Shown one piece after another: positions 23,784 to 33,380 of a DNA stretch of 42,061 nt. The notes under the pieces are model-generated. The model did no database searches and was not told where the DNA came from. It saw only the letters and a program-made list of their open reading frames with translations. The position numbers and the translations under genes are program-made. The stretch covers positions 1-42,061 of the forward strand of contig JBCDGZ010000062.1 in assembly GCA_038750655.1 (NCBI GenBank), read 5' to 3'. The number at the start of each line of letters is the position of its first letter. Positions within the stretch are counted from its first letter, which is position 1. This DNA is from JBCDGZ01 sp038750655 (GTDB taxonomy: Bacteria > Bacteroidota > Bacteroidia > Chitinophagales > Saprospiraceae).

Positions 23784-25406
23784 ATGCGCCGTTTTTCCCC
23801 CTTTCTCCCCCTTCTTTTTTGTTTACTCCTTTTCTTAGTCGCTGCTTGCAGTAGCGAACCCCAATACGCCTCTCCACTAGAAGAATTGATCGCGGGGATG
23901 CAGAAGGAAGGGACCTATTCTCGTAGTCCCTTCAGGGGGGCTATTTTGGTGATGAAAAATGATTCTGTGTTGTTTAACGGGACGATGGATATTGCGGAGG
24001 GGAAATACCAGCAGGCCATCGGCCTAGATTCTCGATTTTGCATTGGGGGGCTGACCAAGTCCTTTACGGCGGCCTTGGTATTGAAAATGGTGGAAGAGGG
24101 GAAACTGGATTTGCAAGCGCCAATTAGTCAATATTGGCCAGATTTTCCTCCAGAAAAAGGGGATCAAATGACGCTGCATCAACTGTTGTCGCATACCTCT
24201 GGGCTGCCGCAGTACAAGGCTTTGGGGATGGAGGCAGAGGAGTTTTTTAAAAAAAATATCAAACCCCAAGCCTATCAGGCCATGATTGCGGAGGTGGAAC
24301 TGATCGCTCCTCCCGGGCAGCTGTACTATTACAGCGACCTGGGCTACACCCTCATCGGTTGCCTCCTCGAAAGCCTCACCGGTCAGTCCTATGCTCAACT
24401 CCTACGTCAATACCTCACCGAGCCACTAGGTCTTCACAATACCGGCTACGCCCCACCCATGCCCGACAGCCTGCTGTCTGATTTTCGCTATCACGAAAGC
24501 AACAATCCCATCATGCACATGATCAAGGACAAGGCGGGTTACCTCAAAGAGGAGCGGCAGCGCGACCTGTCGAACGCCTACTCGGCGGCAGGAATGCACA
24601 GCTCGCCCAATGACCTGCGGCGCTGGCTGTCCGCTCTACGCAACCACCAAGTCCTCTCTCCGGCCTCCACCGAGCTGATGTTTCGCCCTAACTTGCGCGG
24701 CTACTGCTACGGCTGGCATCGCAACCCCCAAGACCTATTTCGGAGAAACCAAGGTGCACCGCATTACTACCACGGCGGGCAGATTATGAACTACCATGCT
24801 ATGATGGCCTTCTATGATGATGGAACGACGATTATTACGATGTCCAATGTGCGTCCGCTCAGCAACATTACTACGATGCATCAGCTTTACCTCAAGGCCA
24901 ATGGCTTACAGGAGGCGGTCAATGAACTAAAGGCGCCCAATTTGAAAATGCGTAGTCAATTTAGAGATGATGGAGGTTACGCTGCCTTGGAAAATTACTA
25001 TGAACAACTTTCCGAGAAAGCAGGCTACACCATCTTTCCGCGTCGCTGGGTCTTGCAGTCGCTGATTCGTTTTGGGCCTTCTGAGGAACAGTATCGCTGG
25101 ATCGATGATCAAGTACAGCAGATTTTAACGCTCAATCCCGATCTATCGGAGGGGTATATCAACGGCTTGGGGTATACTTACCTTCGTAATGAGGCCACAG
25201 ATAGAGCCATTGCCCTCTTTCAAAAAAACATTGAACGGCATCCCAATTCCCCCAATTGCTACGATAGCCTTGGCGAAGCCTATCTCGAAGCAGGGGACAA
25301 GGAAAAGGCGCGTCAGCAGTTCGAAAAAGCTATTCAAATGGCGGAGCAGCAGAACGACTCGGACATCGGGACTTATCGATCTCATCTCGAAAGTGTGGAT
25401 GATTAG
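23784..25406 (+). CDS. Beta-lactamase-fold (class C/PBP4*-like) lipoprotein with TPR tail, catalytic serine replaced
   Basis: 540 aa. A lipoprotein signal peptide (CLLLFLVAACSS) leads to a serine beta-lactamase-like domain (about residues 45-370) and a C-terminal tetratricopeptide region (about 460-530: GYTYLRNEATDRAIALFQK, SLGEAYLEAGDKEKARQQF). The SxxK motif, expected as SITK or SVTK, reads GLTK: residue 89 is Gly (codon 24048-24050) while Lys92 is kept. The second motif is YSD and the third HGG (His330). Loss of the nucleophile predicts no hydrolase activity by the usual mechanism, so it may bind a ligand only. It overlaps the convergent transporter gene by 4 bp. Confidence 0.88.
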   Translation: MRRFSPFLPLLFCLLLFLVAACSSEPQYASPLEELIAGMQKEGTYSRSPFRGAILVMKNDSVLFNGTMDIAEGKYQQAIGLDSRFCIGGLTKSFTAALVLKMVEEGKLDLQAPISQYWPDFPPEKGDQMTLHQLLSHTSGLPQYKALGMEAEEFFKKNIKPQAYQAMIAEVELIAPPGQLYYYSDLGYTLIGCLLESLTGQSYAQLLRQYLTEPLGLHNTGYAPPMPDSLLSDFRYHESNNPIMHMIKDKAGYLKEERQRDLSNAYSAAGMHSSPNDLRRWLSALRNHQVLSPASTELMFRPNLRGYCYGWHRNPQDLFRRNQGAPHYYHGGQIMNYHAMMAFYDDGTTIITMSNVRPLSNITTMHQLYLKANGLQEAVNELKAPNLKMRSQFRDDGGYAALENYYEQLSEKAGYTIFPRRWVLQSLIRFGPSEEQYRWIDDQVQQILTLNPDLSEGYINGLGYTYLRNEATDRAIALFQKNIERHPNSPNCYDSLGEAYLEAGDKEKARQQFEKAIQMAEQQNDSDIGTYRSHLESVDD

Positions 25407-26242
25407 CTTCTATTACCCAGCAGAAAGCTACTCAATAGAATCAGGCCGCCGCCGATAAGCATGTTCCAACTCAGGCTTTCGCCCAGCCAGAGGTAGCCCA
25501 GGATGATGGCGCTGACGACTTCTATGTACATCAGGCCGGAGGCGATGGAGGCTTTGAGGTACCTCAGGCCATAGAAGAAAAAGGTGTAAACAACAATGCC
25601 CACCAGGATGGCGTAGGCGGTTCCTGCGCCCCAATCCTGTGGGGTAACTTGAGGCGCTTCGTAGAGGAAAAAGGGAAGAAAGAGGAAGGCCCCGGCGATA
25701 TTTTGGTAAAAGACCAGCTCGGCGCGGGTGTAGTTTTCGCTTTCTGATTTGAAGATGATGACGGTAATGGAGTAGATAATAGCAGCGAGTAGGGCCGCCA
25801 TCATGCCGATGAAATCGCGGTCTTCGAAGGAGAATTGTTTGTCGGAATAGGCGAGGATGAGGCCGCCGAAGGCGGAAAGTAGCAGCAGCTTCTGCTCATT
25901 GCTGAGGCGCTCTCGGAGGGTGAATTTACCGAGGATGGCGACGAAGATGGGCCAGGAATAGAATAGGATGATGGCATTGCCAATGGAGGTGTAGACAAAA
26001 GCGAGGACGAAAAGGTAGAGGCGGATGGCTTGCAGCACCGAAGTCCCCATCATCTTTTTATAATTGCCCCGAAAGAATGGAATGCCCTGGTATTTCAGAT
26101 ATGCTATCAGCAGAACGCTGGGGATGGCCATTCTAATCCAGCCGATGGCAGGCGCACTGATTTGCATATACTTGATGAATAGGCCTCCGCAGCCGGCAAC
26201 GGTTGCCGCGAAGATCACCGCCAAATAGGCTCTTTGCTTCAT
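25403..26242 (-). CDS. EamA/DMT superfamily transporter
   Basis: 279 aa with about ten predicted membrane helices in two EamA repeats (about residues 5-135 and 150-275). Hallmarks are GLFIKYMQISAPAIGWIRM in the first repeat and the closing helices SGLMYIEVVSAIILGYLWLGE and IGGGLILLSSFLLG. These are usually exporters of small metabolites or amino acids; the substrate is not predictable. It starts 3 bp after the MlaD-like gene and may share its transcript. Confidence 0.92.
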   Translation of the reverse strand: MKQRAYLAVIFAATVAGCGGLFIKYMQISAPAIGWIRMAIPSVLLIAYLKYQGIPFFRGNYKKMMGTSVLQAIRLYLFVLAFVYTSIGNAIILFYSWPIFVAILGKFTLRERLSNEQKLLLLSAFGGLILAYSDKQFSFEDRDFIGMMAALLAAIIYSITVIIFKSESENYTRAELVFYQNIAGAFLFLPFFLYEAPQVTPQDWGAGTAYAILVGIVVYTFFFYGLRYLKASIASGLMYIEVVSAIILGYLWLGESLSWNMLIGGGLILLSSFLLGNRS

Positions 26243-26245
26243 AGC

Positions 26246-27295
26246 CTAGTTCCCCGCCTGGTCCTTGCGATCGTAACGCTTGATCTTCCTGCGGTTTTTC
26301 AGTGGAATATAACGGTAAGGCTTGGCTTTGATGTCGGTCAATAGGGAATCCAGTTTGAGGCTGGTTTCATTGAGTTTGTGGTAGAGGGTTTCGTCTTTAA
26401 AAAGCAGACCAAGGGTGCCTTCCCCATTGCTGATGCCGGTAGTTAGGCCATTGACTTGGTCGAGGGTTTTGGTGGCTGTTTCGAGGGTGGCCGAGAGTTC
26501 TTCCAGTGCCTGACGGGCCTCCGACATCGTCAGGGTAGCGGTATCGAGAGTCGCCGACATATCAATTTCCTTGAGCTTGCCAGTCAGGTCGGCGGTGTTG
26601 GCGAAGATGGTTTTGATTTGCTCCTCGCTTTCGTTAAAACTGCCGGTCAGGGATTCTAGGTTGCCTAAGAGGCCGGTGAGCTTACCCGAAGAATTGGCGA
26701 TTAGGGCATTGAGGTTTTCGGAGGTCGCTTTGAGCGTTGCGATGCTGGATTGCAAATCACGCAGGCTCCTGCCGATCTTATTATTGGGATCTTCGTCGTT
26801 GATTTTTCTATTCAATACATCAAACGATTTGCCGACACCAGTGGAAAGCTGGTCCATATAAACGCCTAGGTCGCTGCCCAACATTTGCTCCACCATGCCT
26901 ACCGTTCCGCCTTGCAGGTAATCGCCACTTTGCGCGCAGGCTGCTCCCTCGCAGGGGCGATCAAAACTCAGTCGAATGGCCTTGCCGCCCATCAAACCAG
27001 TAGAGGTAATCTCGGCGATAGCTGTTTTAGGAACGGCGACACCACGATCGATATTGAGCACTGCTACGATGGTTTGCATATCCTCGGGTTTGAGGTAGAG
27101 ATTGCTGACGACGCCCACTTGAAACCCGTTAATTAAGACGGGGGCGGAGGAGGTCAGCATTTCAACATCCTGATACTCGACATAAAAGAGCTGAGACGAG
27201 GTGAGTACATTTTTGCCTTCCAAGAATTTATAACCAGCAATGAAAAGCCCGATGATAATGACGGCCATCAGGCCAATTTTAGTCTCATTCGACAT
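26246..27295 (-). CDS. MlaD/MCE domain protein (phospholipid transport)
   Basis: 349 aa from the ATG at 27295 (MSNETKIGLM); the frame is open upstream by 70 codons, but that part is arginine-rich and lacks family character. One N-terminal membrane helix (about 8-24, IGLMAVIIIGLFIAGYKF) is followed by the MCE domain (about 33-115, VLINGFQVGVVSNLYL, GLMGGKAI) and a long coiled-coil C-terminus. MCE proteins form the periplasmic ring that shuttles lipids to MlaFE-type ABC transporters; mlaE and mlaF are not in the window. It follows the amidase gene by 142 bp. Confidence 0.9.
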   Translation of the reverse strand: MSNETKIGLMAVIIIGLFIAGYKFLEGKNVLTSSQLFYVEYQDVEMLTSSAPVLINGFQVGVVSNLYLKPEDMQTIVAVLNIDRGVAVPKTAIAEITSTGLMGGKAIRLSFDRPCEGAACAQSGDYLQGGTVGMVEQMLGSDLGVYMDQLSTGVGKSFDVLNRKINDEDPNNKIGRSLRDLQSSIATLKATSENLNALIANSSGKLTGLLGNLESLTGSFNESEEQIKTIFANTADLTGKLKEIDMSATLDTATLTMSEARQALEELSATLETATKTLDQVNGLTTGISNGEGTLGLLFKDETLYHKLNETSLKLDSLLTDIKAKPYRYIPLKNRRKIKRYDRKDQAGN

Positions 27296-27437
27296 AGTGA
27301 ATTGTTTAGTAGCAAATGGCAGCGGAGCCACGATAGCAGTTTGGGGCTGCGCAAAATTTTGTGCAAAGGTAAACTTCTCGCTATAAACGTATAAATTTAG
27401 GGAAGGTTTTCTTAAGGCTCGCTTGGCTGGCCGACGC

Positions 27438-28781
27438 TTAGCGGCGACTGCGATTGCGGGCTTCGGCGACCGAAAGTCGCTCACTGCCTTGGTACGCCAC
27501 CACAAAAGCTTCTTTAAAGCCTTGCTGGCGCAGCTTGTTCTTCGCTTTCAGTGCCTCATCAAAGCTATCGAAGCCGAAGGCCAGGTACTTGTAGCTGCCT
27601 TCCTCTTCTTTGACTTCGATGGAGAAGGCTACCTGCTTCCATTTGCCTTTTTTGGTATTGATCAACTGCTCGGAGCTGAGCATCATCACTTTGTAGGCGA
27701 TTGTTTCGTCGGCGCTGCTGGCGGCCTGCGGCGGCTTGTCGGCGATGATGTAGGACTGCGGAATGCCCTTGCTGCGCACTTCGACGGGCGCTTTTCGGGT
27801 GATGATGGGCTCGCTGACGGTCAGCTTGCGCTCGGGGCGATAACCGGGCACGGGCGCCTGCTCAACCTCCTGCTTATATTCGCGGAAGGCGCGGAGGATG
27901 GAAGTGGCGATTTTGGTTTGGCCGTAGTCGGTGGCTAGGTAGCGGTTGTCCTGGCTATTGGTGAGGTAGCCCGCCTCGACCAGGACGCTGGGCATGGTCG
28001 TTTGGCGCAGGACGAGGAAGCCAGCCTGCTTGACGCCGCGGCTGCGGCGCTGAGCGTGGTACTGAATTTGGTTCTCGATCTTGTGGGCCAGCAGGATGCT
28101 CTGCTCTAGCGAGGCATTTTGGTACATCGAGAGGATGATGTGGCCTTCGGGAGAATTGGGGTCGTAGCCCTGATAGTTGTGTTGGTAATTTTCTTCTAAT
28201 AATATAGCGGCGTTTTCGCGCTTGGCGACATCCAGGTTTTCTTTGGCGCGGTGCAGCCCCATGACATAGGTCTCGGAGCCTTTGACGTAGTCTGCATTGG
28301 GAATGGCGTTGCAGTGAATGGAAATAAATAGGTCCGCCTTATTTTCATTAGCTATCGCTGCTCGTTTGTGCAGCGGAACAAAGACGTCGGTTTTGCGGGT
28401 GTACAGCACTTGAACGTCCGGAAACTGATAGCTTAGGGCCGCGCCTAATTTGAGGGCGATATTGAGGGCAATATACTTCTCACGGGTATTGGTGCCACTA
28501 CAGCCGCTGTCGTGGCCACCGTGGCCAGCATCGATGACAACCGTACGAATGCGGTAGTTACTTTCGCGGACTTGAGTGCGGATAAATTTGCCCATTTCTG
28601 CGCCAAAAGGCCTATCTTGCTGCGCAGTATGGAAACGGTGGCAGGCCCCAAAGGCCTGCTGATGATGAGGGCAAAAAGCATTGGTAAATTCGGGCTGAGC
28701 AAAGAAAGTGTTAAACTCCGGAGATTGGGCAGAGTAAACCCCCAATAGTAGCGTTAGAGATATGAAAGTGGCTTTCAGCAT
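27438..28781 (-). CDS. N-acetylmuramoyl-L-alanine amidase with SPOR-like C-terminus
   Basis: 447 aa from the ATG at 28781, which starts a signal peptide (MLKATFISLTLLLGVYSAQ); an upstream extension of 38 codons is unlikely. The Amidase_3 domain (about residues 80-300) has the zinc ligands in VIDAGHGGHDSG, TREKYIALNIALKLG and FISIHCNA, and the catalytic Glu in VLVEAGYLTNSQDN. A C-terminal SPOR-like module (about 365-430, YLAFGFDSFDEALKAKNKL) probably binds denuded glycan strands at the septum. It cuts the peptide from muramic acid in the periplasm. It is divergent from lptD with only 59 bp between. Confidence 0.93.
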   Translation of the reverse strand: MLKATFISLTLLLGVYSAQSPEFNTFFAQPEFTNAFCPHHQQAFGACHRFHTAQQDRPFGAEMGKFIRTQVRESNYRIRTVVIDAGHGGHDSGCSGTNTREKYIALNIALKLGAALSYQFPDVQVLYTRKTDVFVPLHKRAAIANENKADLFISIHCNAIPNADYVKGSETYVMGLHRAKENLDVAKRENAAILLEENYQHNYQGYDPNSPEGHIILSMYQNASLEQSILLAHKIENQIQYHAQRRSRGVKQAGFLVLRQTTMPSVLVEAGYLTNSQDNRYLATDYGQTKIATSILRAFREYKQEVEQAPVPGYRPERKLTVSEPIITRKAPVEVRSKGIPQSYIIADKPPQAASSADETIAYKVMMLSSEQLINTKKGKWKQVAFSIEVKEEEGSYKYLAFGFDSFDEALKAKNKLRQQGFKEAFVVAYQGSERLSVAEARNRSRR

Positions 28782-28840
28782 AGTGTTTCCTAACTGTTTG
28801 TTCTGTTTTTGTTCACCCCATAATAATAGACAATTATTGC

Positions 28841-31807
28841 TTGATAACAAAGACCCAAATACTATTTTTCCTTTTTGCATTGGCCTGGGCATCAACTAGT
28901 ACTGCACAAACTGTTCCGATAATTGATAGCCTGAAAACGCCGTTGGATACTATTCCGACGTCGGGAGACAGTCTGCGGATAGAAGCGGATAGCCTCGCGC
29001 CGATCATCGCCGACCCTGCGGCAGCGCCGGCCTCTTCGACCCTACAGCCTACGGCCATCTCCCCCGAAGGCCAGCCCGATTCGCTGAACCTTACCCAGTC
29101 CGATTCGCTGGGGCTTACCCAGCCGGATTCGCTGGCCAATACCCGCCCGCCCATCATTCCCCCCACCTCTGGCCGCCCACCCACCGGTCGCCCCCAACCC
29201 ACCACTGACCTCAGCGCCGTCACCCTCTCCAAAGATGGCTTAGATGAGGACATCGAATATACTTCCAGCGATTCGATGAAAAATGACATCACCGGAAAAA
29301 AGATTTACCTCTACGGAAATGCGGAGGTCAAATACACTAGTATGAACATTACGGCCCACCAGATCATCTTGGACATGGAGAACAACATCGTCATGGCCGA
29401 ATGTGGGACGGATAGCCTGGGTAAGCGTTTTGGTATACCGGCATTTACTGACGGCAGCCAGGATTTTACCGCCAATAAAATACGCTACAATTTCAAAAGC
29501 CGAAAGGGCATTATCTACGATATTACGACGCAACAGGGGGACGATATGTACCTCAAAGGCAGCAAAGCTAAGCTCTTCAGCCCCGCCGATACCACCAAAG
29601 GCGATAATGTAGTTTACAGCTCCAATGCCATTTTTACCACCTGTAATCACGATCATCCCCACTTTGGTATCCGCAGTCGGCGACAAAAAGTTATCGCTAA
29701 TAAGATGGTTGTGGTTGGCGCTTCGAACCTGGAGATTGCCGGCATTCCTAGCCCCGTTTGGCTGCCCTTCGGATTTTTTCCCCTCAAAAAAGGTAAACGC
29801 ACCGGGCTGATTTTCCCCAGAGATTACGAATTCTCGCCAACCTGGGGCTTTGGCTTTCGTAATGTTGGCTGGTTTTTCCCGCTCAACGATAATATGAACC
29901 TCACCCTGACCGGTGACATCTACACCCGAGGAACTTGGGGCTTGACGGCCAATTCTCAATACAAAAAACGTTACAAATACTCTGGAAATCTTTCGCTAGG
30001 CTATTCCTATCGTAAGGATCAGGATAATGTTGGTCTGCCGATCGTCAACCGCTCTTGGAACTTCCGCTGGTCGCATCGGCAGGAAGCGACGGCGCATCCC
30101 ACCAATACCTTTAGTGTGAGTGCCAACATACAGACCAATAATTTCCAGAGTTTCAACCAAAACGATGCGAATAGTGTATTGACCAATACCTTGAGTTCTA
30201 ATATCTCCTTCACGAAGAAGCTTCCTGGCACGCCTTTCCGGTTTTCGCTGTCGGCCTCACATTCGCAGAATACCCAAAACCGGACCATGAACATCAGCCT
30301 GCCCGTGGCGAACTTTCAGATGGATCGGATTTATCCTTTTAAAAATAGAAATCGGGGAGGGAATGAGGAGAAGTGGTTCGAGAAAATATCCTTGCAATAT
30401 ACGATGGATGCTCAAAACCGCTTTCAGGCCACCGACACCACCCTCTTCTCCCGCCAAACCCTGGAAGATGCGCAGTATGGAGTACGACATACCGTCAGCT
30501 CGAACGCGGCTTTCCGAGTCTTTAAATTTTTCAACTTCACGCCCAATATCAATTATAAAGAAAACTGGTATTTCAATACCCTGCGTAGAGAGTTTGACCC
30601 TACTGTTATACGGGATACGCTTCAGGATTGTAATGCGGATAGCTCGGAGTGCGTTGAAGTTTTTGATACGACTAGCTACGGTACTGTGACCGATTTTCGC
30701 GATCTGGGCTTCACCCCCCTGCGGCTTTTCGATGTTAACATGTCGCTCAATACCCAGATTTTTGGTACCCGGGTGTTCGGAAGGGGCTTTATTCGAGGCA
30801 TCCGCCATGTCATTAAACCCTCTATTTCCTTCAACTTCACGCCCGATTATACCCGGGAGAGTTTAGGCTATTACCGAACCGTACAGACCGATATTCGGCA
30901 GGATGACCCCGACGAATTTACCACCTACAGCATCTTTGATCAAGCCATCTACGACCGACCGACCAACCAAGGTCGGGTGATGGGCTTGAGCTATTCTTTG
31001 AATAATATCTTTGAGGCCAAGTATTTCTCCCGGCGCGATTCTTCGATTAAGAAGTTGAAGCTTTTTGACAATATCTTCCTGGGGGGAAATTACAATTTTG
31101 TGGCAGATTCGTTGAAATGGAGCCAGGTTACCGCCCGAGGGGCGGCCCGTTTCTTCAAAGGCATTACCAATGTCAGTTTCACTGCGGTTTTCGACCCCTA
31201 TGCGGCAGTTGTGACCGATAATAATACCAATCGTAGAATCAATACTTTCTACTGGGATACCAATAAGCGGTTGCTGCGTTTTGACCGCGTGGAGTTTCGC
31301 TTGACGACCAACCTAACGGTCGGGCAGATTAGGGATTTCTTTAAGAAAAGCGGCTCTGGTGGCGGAGGCTCCACCTCCGGCTTGAGCAGCGAACCCCGAC
31401 GATTTGACGATGACCCCAGTGGTGCGGTCAGTATTGGCAACGCCGAAAGCTTGCTGGATGTGCTGGCCAACTTCCGAGTCAGCCATAACTTTACGGTGCG
31501 CGTCAATCGGATTGATGGGCGGGATACAACGGTGGTGCAGGCCCATACCCTGCGCTTCAGTGGTAGAATTAAGTTGACCGACAGCTGGAACATCAATGTG
31601 GGAAATGTGAGCTATGATTTTCGCTCTGGCCGGCTGGTTTATCCCGATCTGGGCTTCTCTCGCGACTTGCACTGCTGGGAAATGGGCATGAACTGGCAAC
31701 CTGCTCGGGGCACCTACTCCTTCTTCATCCGCGTCAAGCCCGGCACCCTGGATTTTATCAATATTCCCTACAAAAAGAACAATGCAGATGGATTTGGGGG
31801 CTTTTGA
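28841..31807 (+). CDS. lptD: LptD-like outer membrane LPS assembly protein
   Basis: 988 aa. A TTG at 28841 starts a good signal peptide (KTQILFFLFALAWASTSTAQ); no ATG occurs in frame before the domain. After a Pro/Ser/Thr-rich linker with repeated DSLxLTQ units (about residues 78-100) comes an OstA/LptA-like domain (about 150-310: YLYGNAEVKYTSMNITAHQI, GSKAKLFSPADT). A large beta-barrel (about 320-988) follows, opening with IPSPVWLPFGFFPLKKGKRTG. Bacteroidota carry this longer LptD version; it inserts lipopolysaccharide into the outer leaflet. The neighbouring amidase and MlaD genes make this an envelope locus. Confidence 0.9.
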   Translation: MITKTQILFFLFALAWASTSTAQTVPIIDSLKTPLDTIPTSGDSLRIEADSLAPIIADPAAAPASSTLQPTAISPEGQPDSLNLTQSDSLGLTQPDSLANTRPPIIPPTSGRPPTGRPQPTTDLSAVTLSKDGLDEDIEYTSSDSMKNDITGKKIYLYGNAEVKYTSMNITAHQIILDMENNIVMAECGTDSLGKRFGIPAFTDGSQDFTANKIRYNFKSRKGIIYDITTQQGDDMYLKGSKAKLFSPADTTKGDNVVYSSNAIFTTCNHDHPHFGIRSRRQKVIANKMVVVGASNLEIAGIPSPVWLPFGFFPLKKGKRTGLIFPRDYEFSPTWGFGFRNVGWFFPLNDNMNLTLTGDIYTRGTWGLTANSQYKKRYKYSGNLSLGYSYRKDQDNVGLPIVNRSWNFRWSHRQEATAHPTNTFSVSANIQTNNFQSFNQNDANSVLTNTLSSNISFTKKLPGTPFRFSLSASHSQNTQNRTMNISLPVANFQMDRIYPFKNRNRGGNEEKWFEKISLQYTMDAQNRFQATDTTLFSRQTLEDAQYGVRHTVSSNAAFRVFKFFNFTPNINYKENWYFNTLRREFDPTVIRDTLQDCNADSSECVEVFDTTSYGTVTDFRDLGFTPLRLFDVNMSLNTQIFGTRVFGRGFIRGIRHVIKPSISFNFTPDYTRESLGYYRTVQTDIRQDDPDEFTTYSIFDQAIYDRPTNQGRVMGLSYSLNNIFEAKYFSRRDSSIKKLKLFDNIFLGGNYNFVADSLKWSQVTARGAARFFKGITNVSFTAVFDPYAAVVTDNNTNRRINTFYWDTNKRLLRFDRVEFRLTTNLTVGQIRDFFKKSGSGGGGSTSGLSSEPRRFDDDPSGAVSIGNAESLLDVLANFRVSHNFTVRVNRIDGRDTTVVQAHTLRFSGRIKLTDSWNINVGNVSYDFRSGRLVYPDLGFSRDLHCWEMGMNWQPARGTYSFFIRVKPGTLDFINIPYKKNNADGFGGF

Positions 31808-31825
31808 TGGAATAGTCTGCCCTGT

Positions 31826-33220
31826 CTAAGCCTGTTTTTTAGATTTTTTCTTGCGCCACCATCTCCGCTTCTTGGACTTGCCTCCGGATTTCTGTTCTTG
31901 CTTCTCGGCCTTCGGCTGCTCCTTGCGGTTTTCTGGTTGTTCCTGCGGATTAGGCTTGCGTTTGGCGGGCTTTTGCGGCGCTTTTTCCTTTCTAGGCGGC
32001 GCCCCCCGCTTTGGCCTGCGGCCCCGAGGATTGAGTTCCGCCATCTTCGCCGCATATTCTACCTGCTCCGTAATCTTTTCGTCCGTCATTGGGAAAGGAT
32101 GATCCTCCACAACGGTCAATTTCTTGCGGATGAGCTTTTGAATACTGCGGAGGTAAGCTTTTTCTACATCATCGCAAAAGGAGAGGGCTTGGCCGGAAGC
32201 GCCGGCGCGGCCTGTCCGCCCGATCCGGTGGACATAGGTTTCGGGGAGGTTGGGCAGGTCGTAGTTGATTACATGGCTCAGCTCCTCTACGTCGATGCCT
32301 CGGGCGGCAATGTCGGTAGCCACCAGCACCCGGCAGCGTTTGTCTTTAAAGCTGCGCAGGGCCCGCTGGCGAGCATTCTGCGACTTGTCGCCATGAATGG
32401 CTTCGGCGCGGATACCCGCCTTCTTCAGTACGCGGGCGATGCGATCAGCGCCGTGCTTGGTCCGCGAAAAGACCAGGGCCATAGGAATGTCCTCGGTTTT
32501 GAGCAGGTGGACCAGCAGCTGGCGCTTTTCGCGCTTGACCACAAAGTAGACCGATTGCTGCACCGTCTCCGCAGCGGAGGACACCGGCGTTACTTCGACT
32601 TTGGCGGGCCGGCTGAGAATCTGCTGCGATAGCTCGACGATATTATCTGGCATGGTGGCCGAGAAGAACAGCGACTGCCGTTTTTCGGGCAGTTCGCGTA
32701 GTACCTTACGGATGTCGTGGATGAAGCCCATGTCCAGCATGCGGTCGGCTTCATCGAGGACGAACAGTTCGATTTCTCTGAGGCTGATGAAGCCCTGGTT
32801 GATTAGGTCGATCAGTCGGCCGGGGGTTGCTACGAGGATGTCGACGCGGGAGCGCAGGGCGTCGGTTTGCTTTTTTTGTGGTACGCCGCCGAAGATGACG
32901 AGGTGGCGGAGGGGGAGGTGGCGGCCGTAGGCGGCGAAGCTTTCGCCGATTTGGATGGCCAGTTCGCGCGTGGGCGTCAGTACGACGGCGCGGATGGGCT
33001 GGCGGCCTCGGTTTCGGCGGTGGGTTTGCTGCAATAGCTGTAACATCGGAATGGCAAAAGCCGCTGTTTTGCCCGTACCCGTTTGGGCACAGCCTAGCAA
33101 ATCTCTTTGTTTTAGGACTATGGGAATAGATTGTGCCTGAATAGGCGTTGGATTTTTGTAACCTTCCTCTTTTAGTGCTCTACGTATTGGCTCTATCAAC
33201 TCCAAATCTTCAAATGACAT
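31826..33220 (-). CDS. rhlE: DEAD-box RNA helicase, RhlE-like
   Basis: 464 aa. All helicase motifs are seen: Q-motif (NPTPIQAQSIP), I (GCAQTGTGKT), Ia (TPTRELAIQ), Ib (ATPGRL), II (DEAD), III (SAT), IV (ALVFSRT), V (ATDIAARGIDV) and VI (HRIGRTGRAG). The last about 80 residues are a basic, low-complexity tail (RGRRPKRGAPPRKEKAP, KKRRWWRKKKSKKQA) likely to bind RNA. RhlE-type enzymes work on ribosome assembly and RNA turnover, often in the cold. It converges on lptD with 18 bp between. Confidence 0.95.
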   Translation of the reverse strand: MSFEDLELIEPIRRALKEEGYKNPTPIQAQSIPIVLKQRDLLGCAQTGTGKTAAFAIPMLQLLQQTHRRNRGRQPIRAVVLTPTRELAIQIGESFAAYGRHLPLRHLVIFGGVPQKKQTDALRSRVDILVATPGRLIDLINQGFISLREIELFVLDEADRMLDMGFIHDIRKVLRELPEKRQSLFFSATMPDNIVELSQQILSRPAKVEVTPVSSAAETVQQSVYFVVKREKRQLLVHLLKTEDIPMALVFSRTKHGADRIARVLKKAGIRAEAIHGDKSQNARQRALRSFKDKRCRVLVATDIAARGIDVEELSHVINYDLPNLPETYVHRIGRTGRAGASGQALSFCDDVEKAYLRSIQKLIRKKLTVVEDHPFPMTDEKITEQVEYAAKMAELNPRGRRPKRGAPPRKEKAPQKPAKRKPNPQEQPENRKEQPKAEKQEQKSGGKSKKRRWWRKKKSKKQA

Positions 33221-33380
33221 ACTCTACTTTTTGAGGCATCCTGTAAACTGACTGCAACATCGCAGTCGCTTGAAATTGGTGCCTATTAATGATTGCGAGG
33301 CGCGAAGGTACGTCTTTTCCCTGTATAATGCTTGTTTTGGGAGAAATTAGGGGCGATGTTTGGGAAATCATCTTACTGCT

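Noticed and set aside
27296..27505. 70-codon N-terminal extension of the MlaD-like protein
   Set aside because: Arg/Ala-rich with no family match; the ATG at 27295 places the membrane anchor at the expected distance.
31898..32632. 244-codon plus-strand frame opposite the helicase gene
   Set aside because: It lies entirely antisense to intact helicase motifs.
33250..33267. 6-bp hairpin (GACTGC/GCAGTC) in the helicase leader as a regulatory RNA element
   Set aside because: Too short and with no supporting context to claim a cold-shock or other riboregulator.
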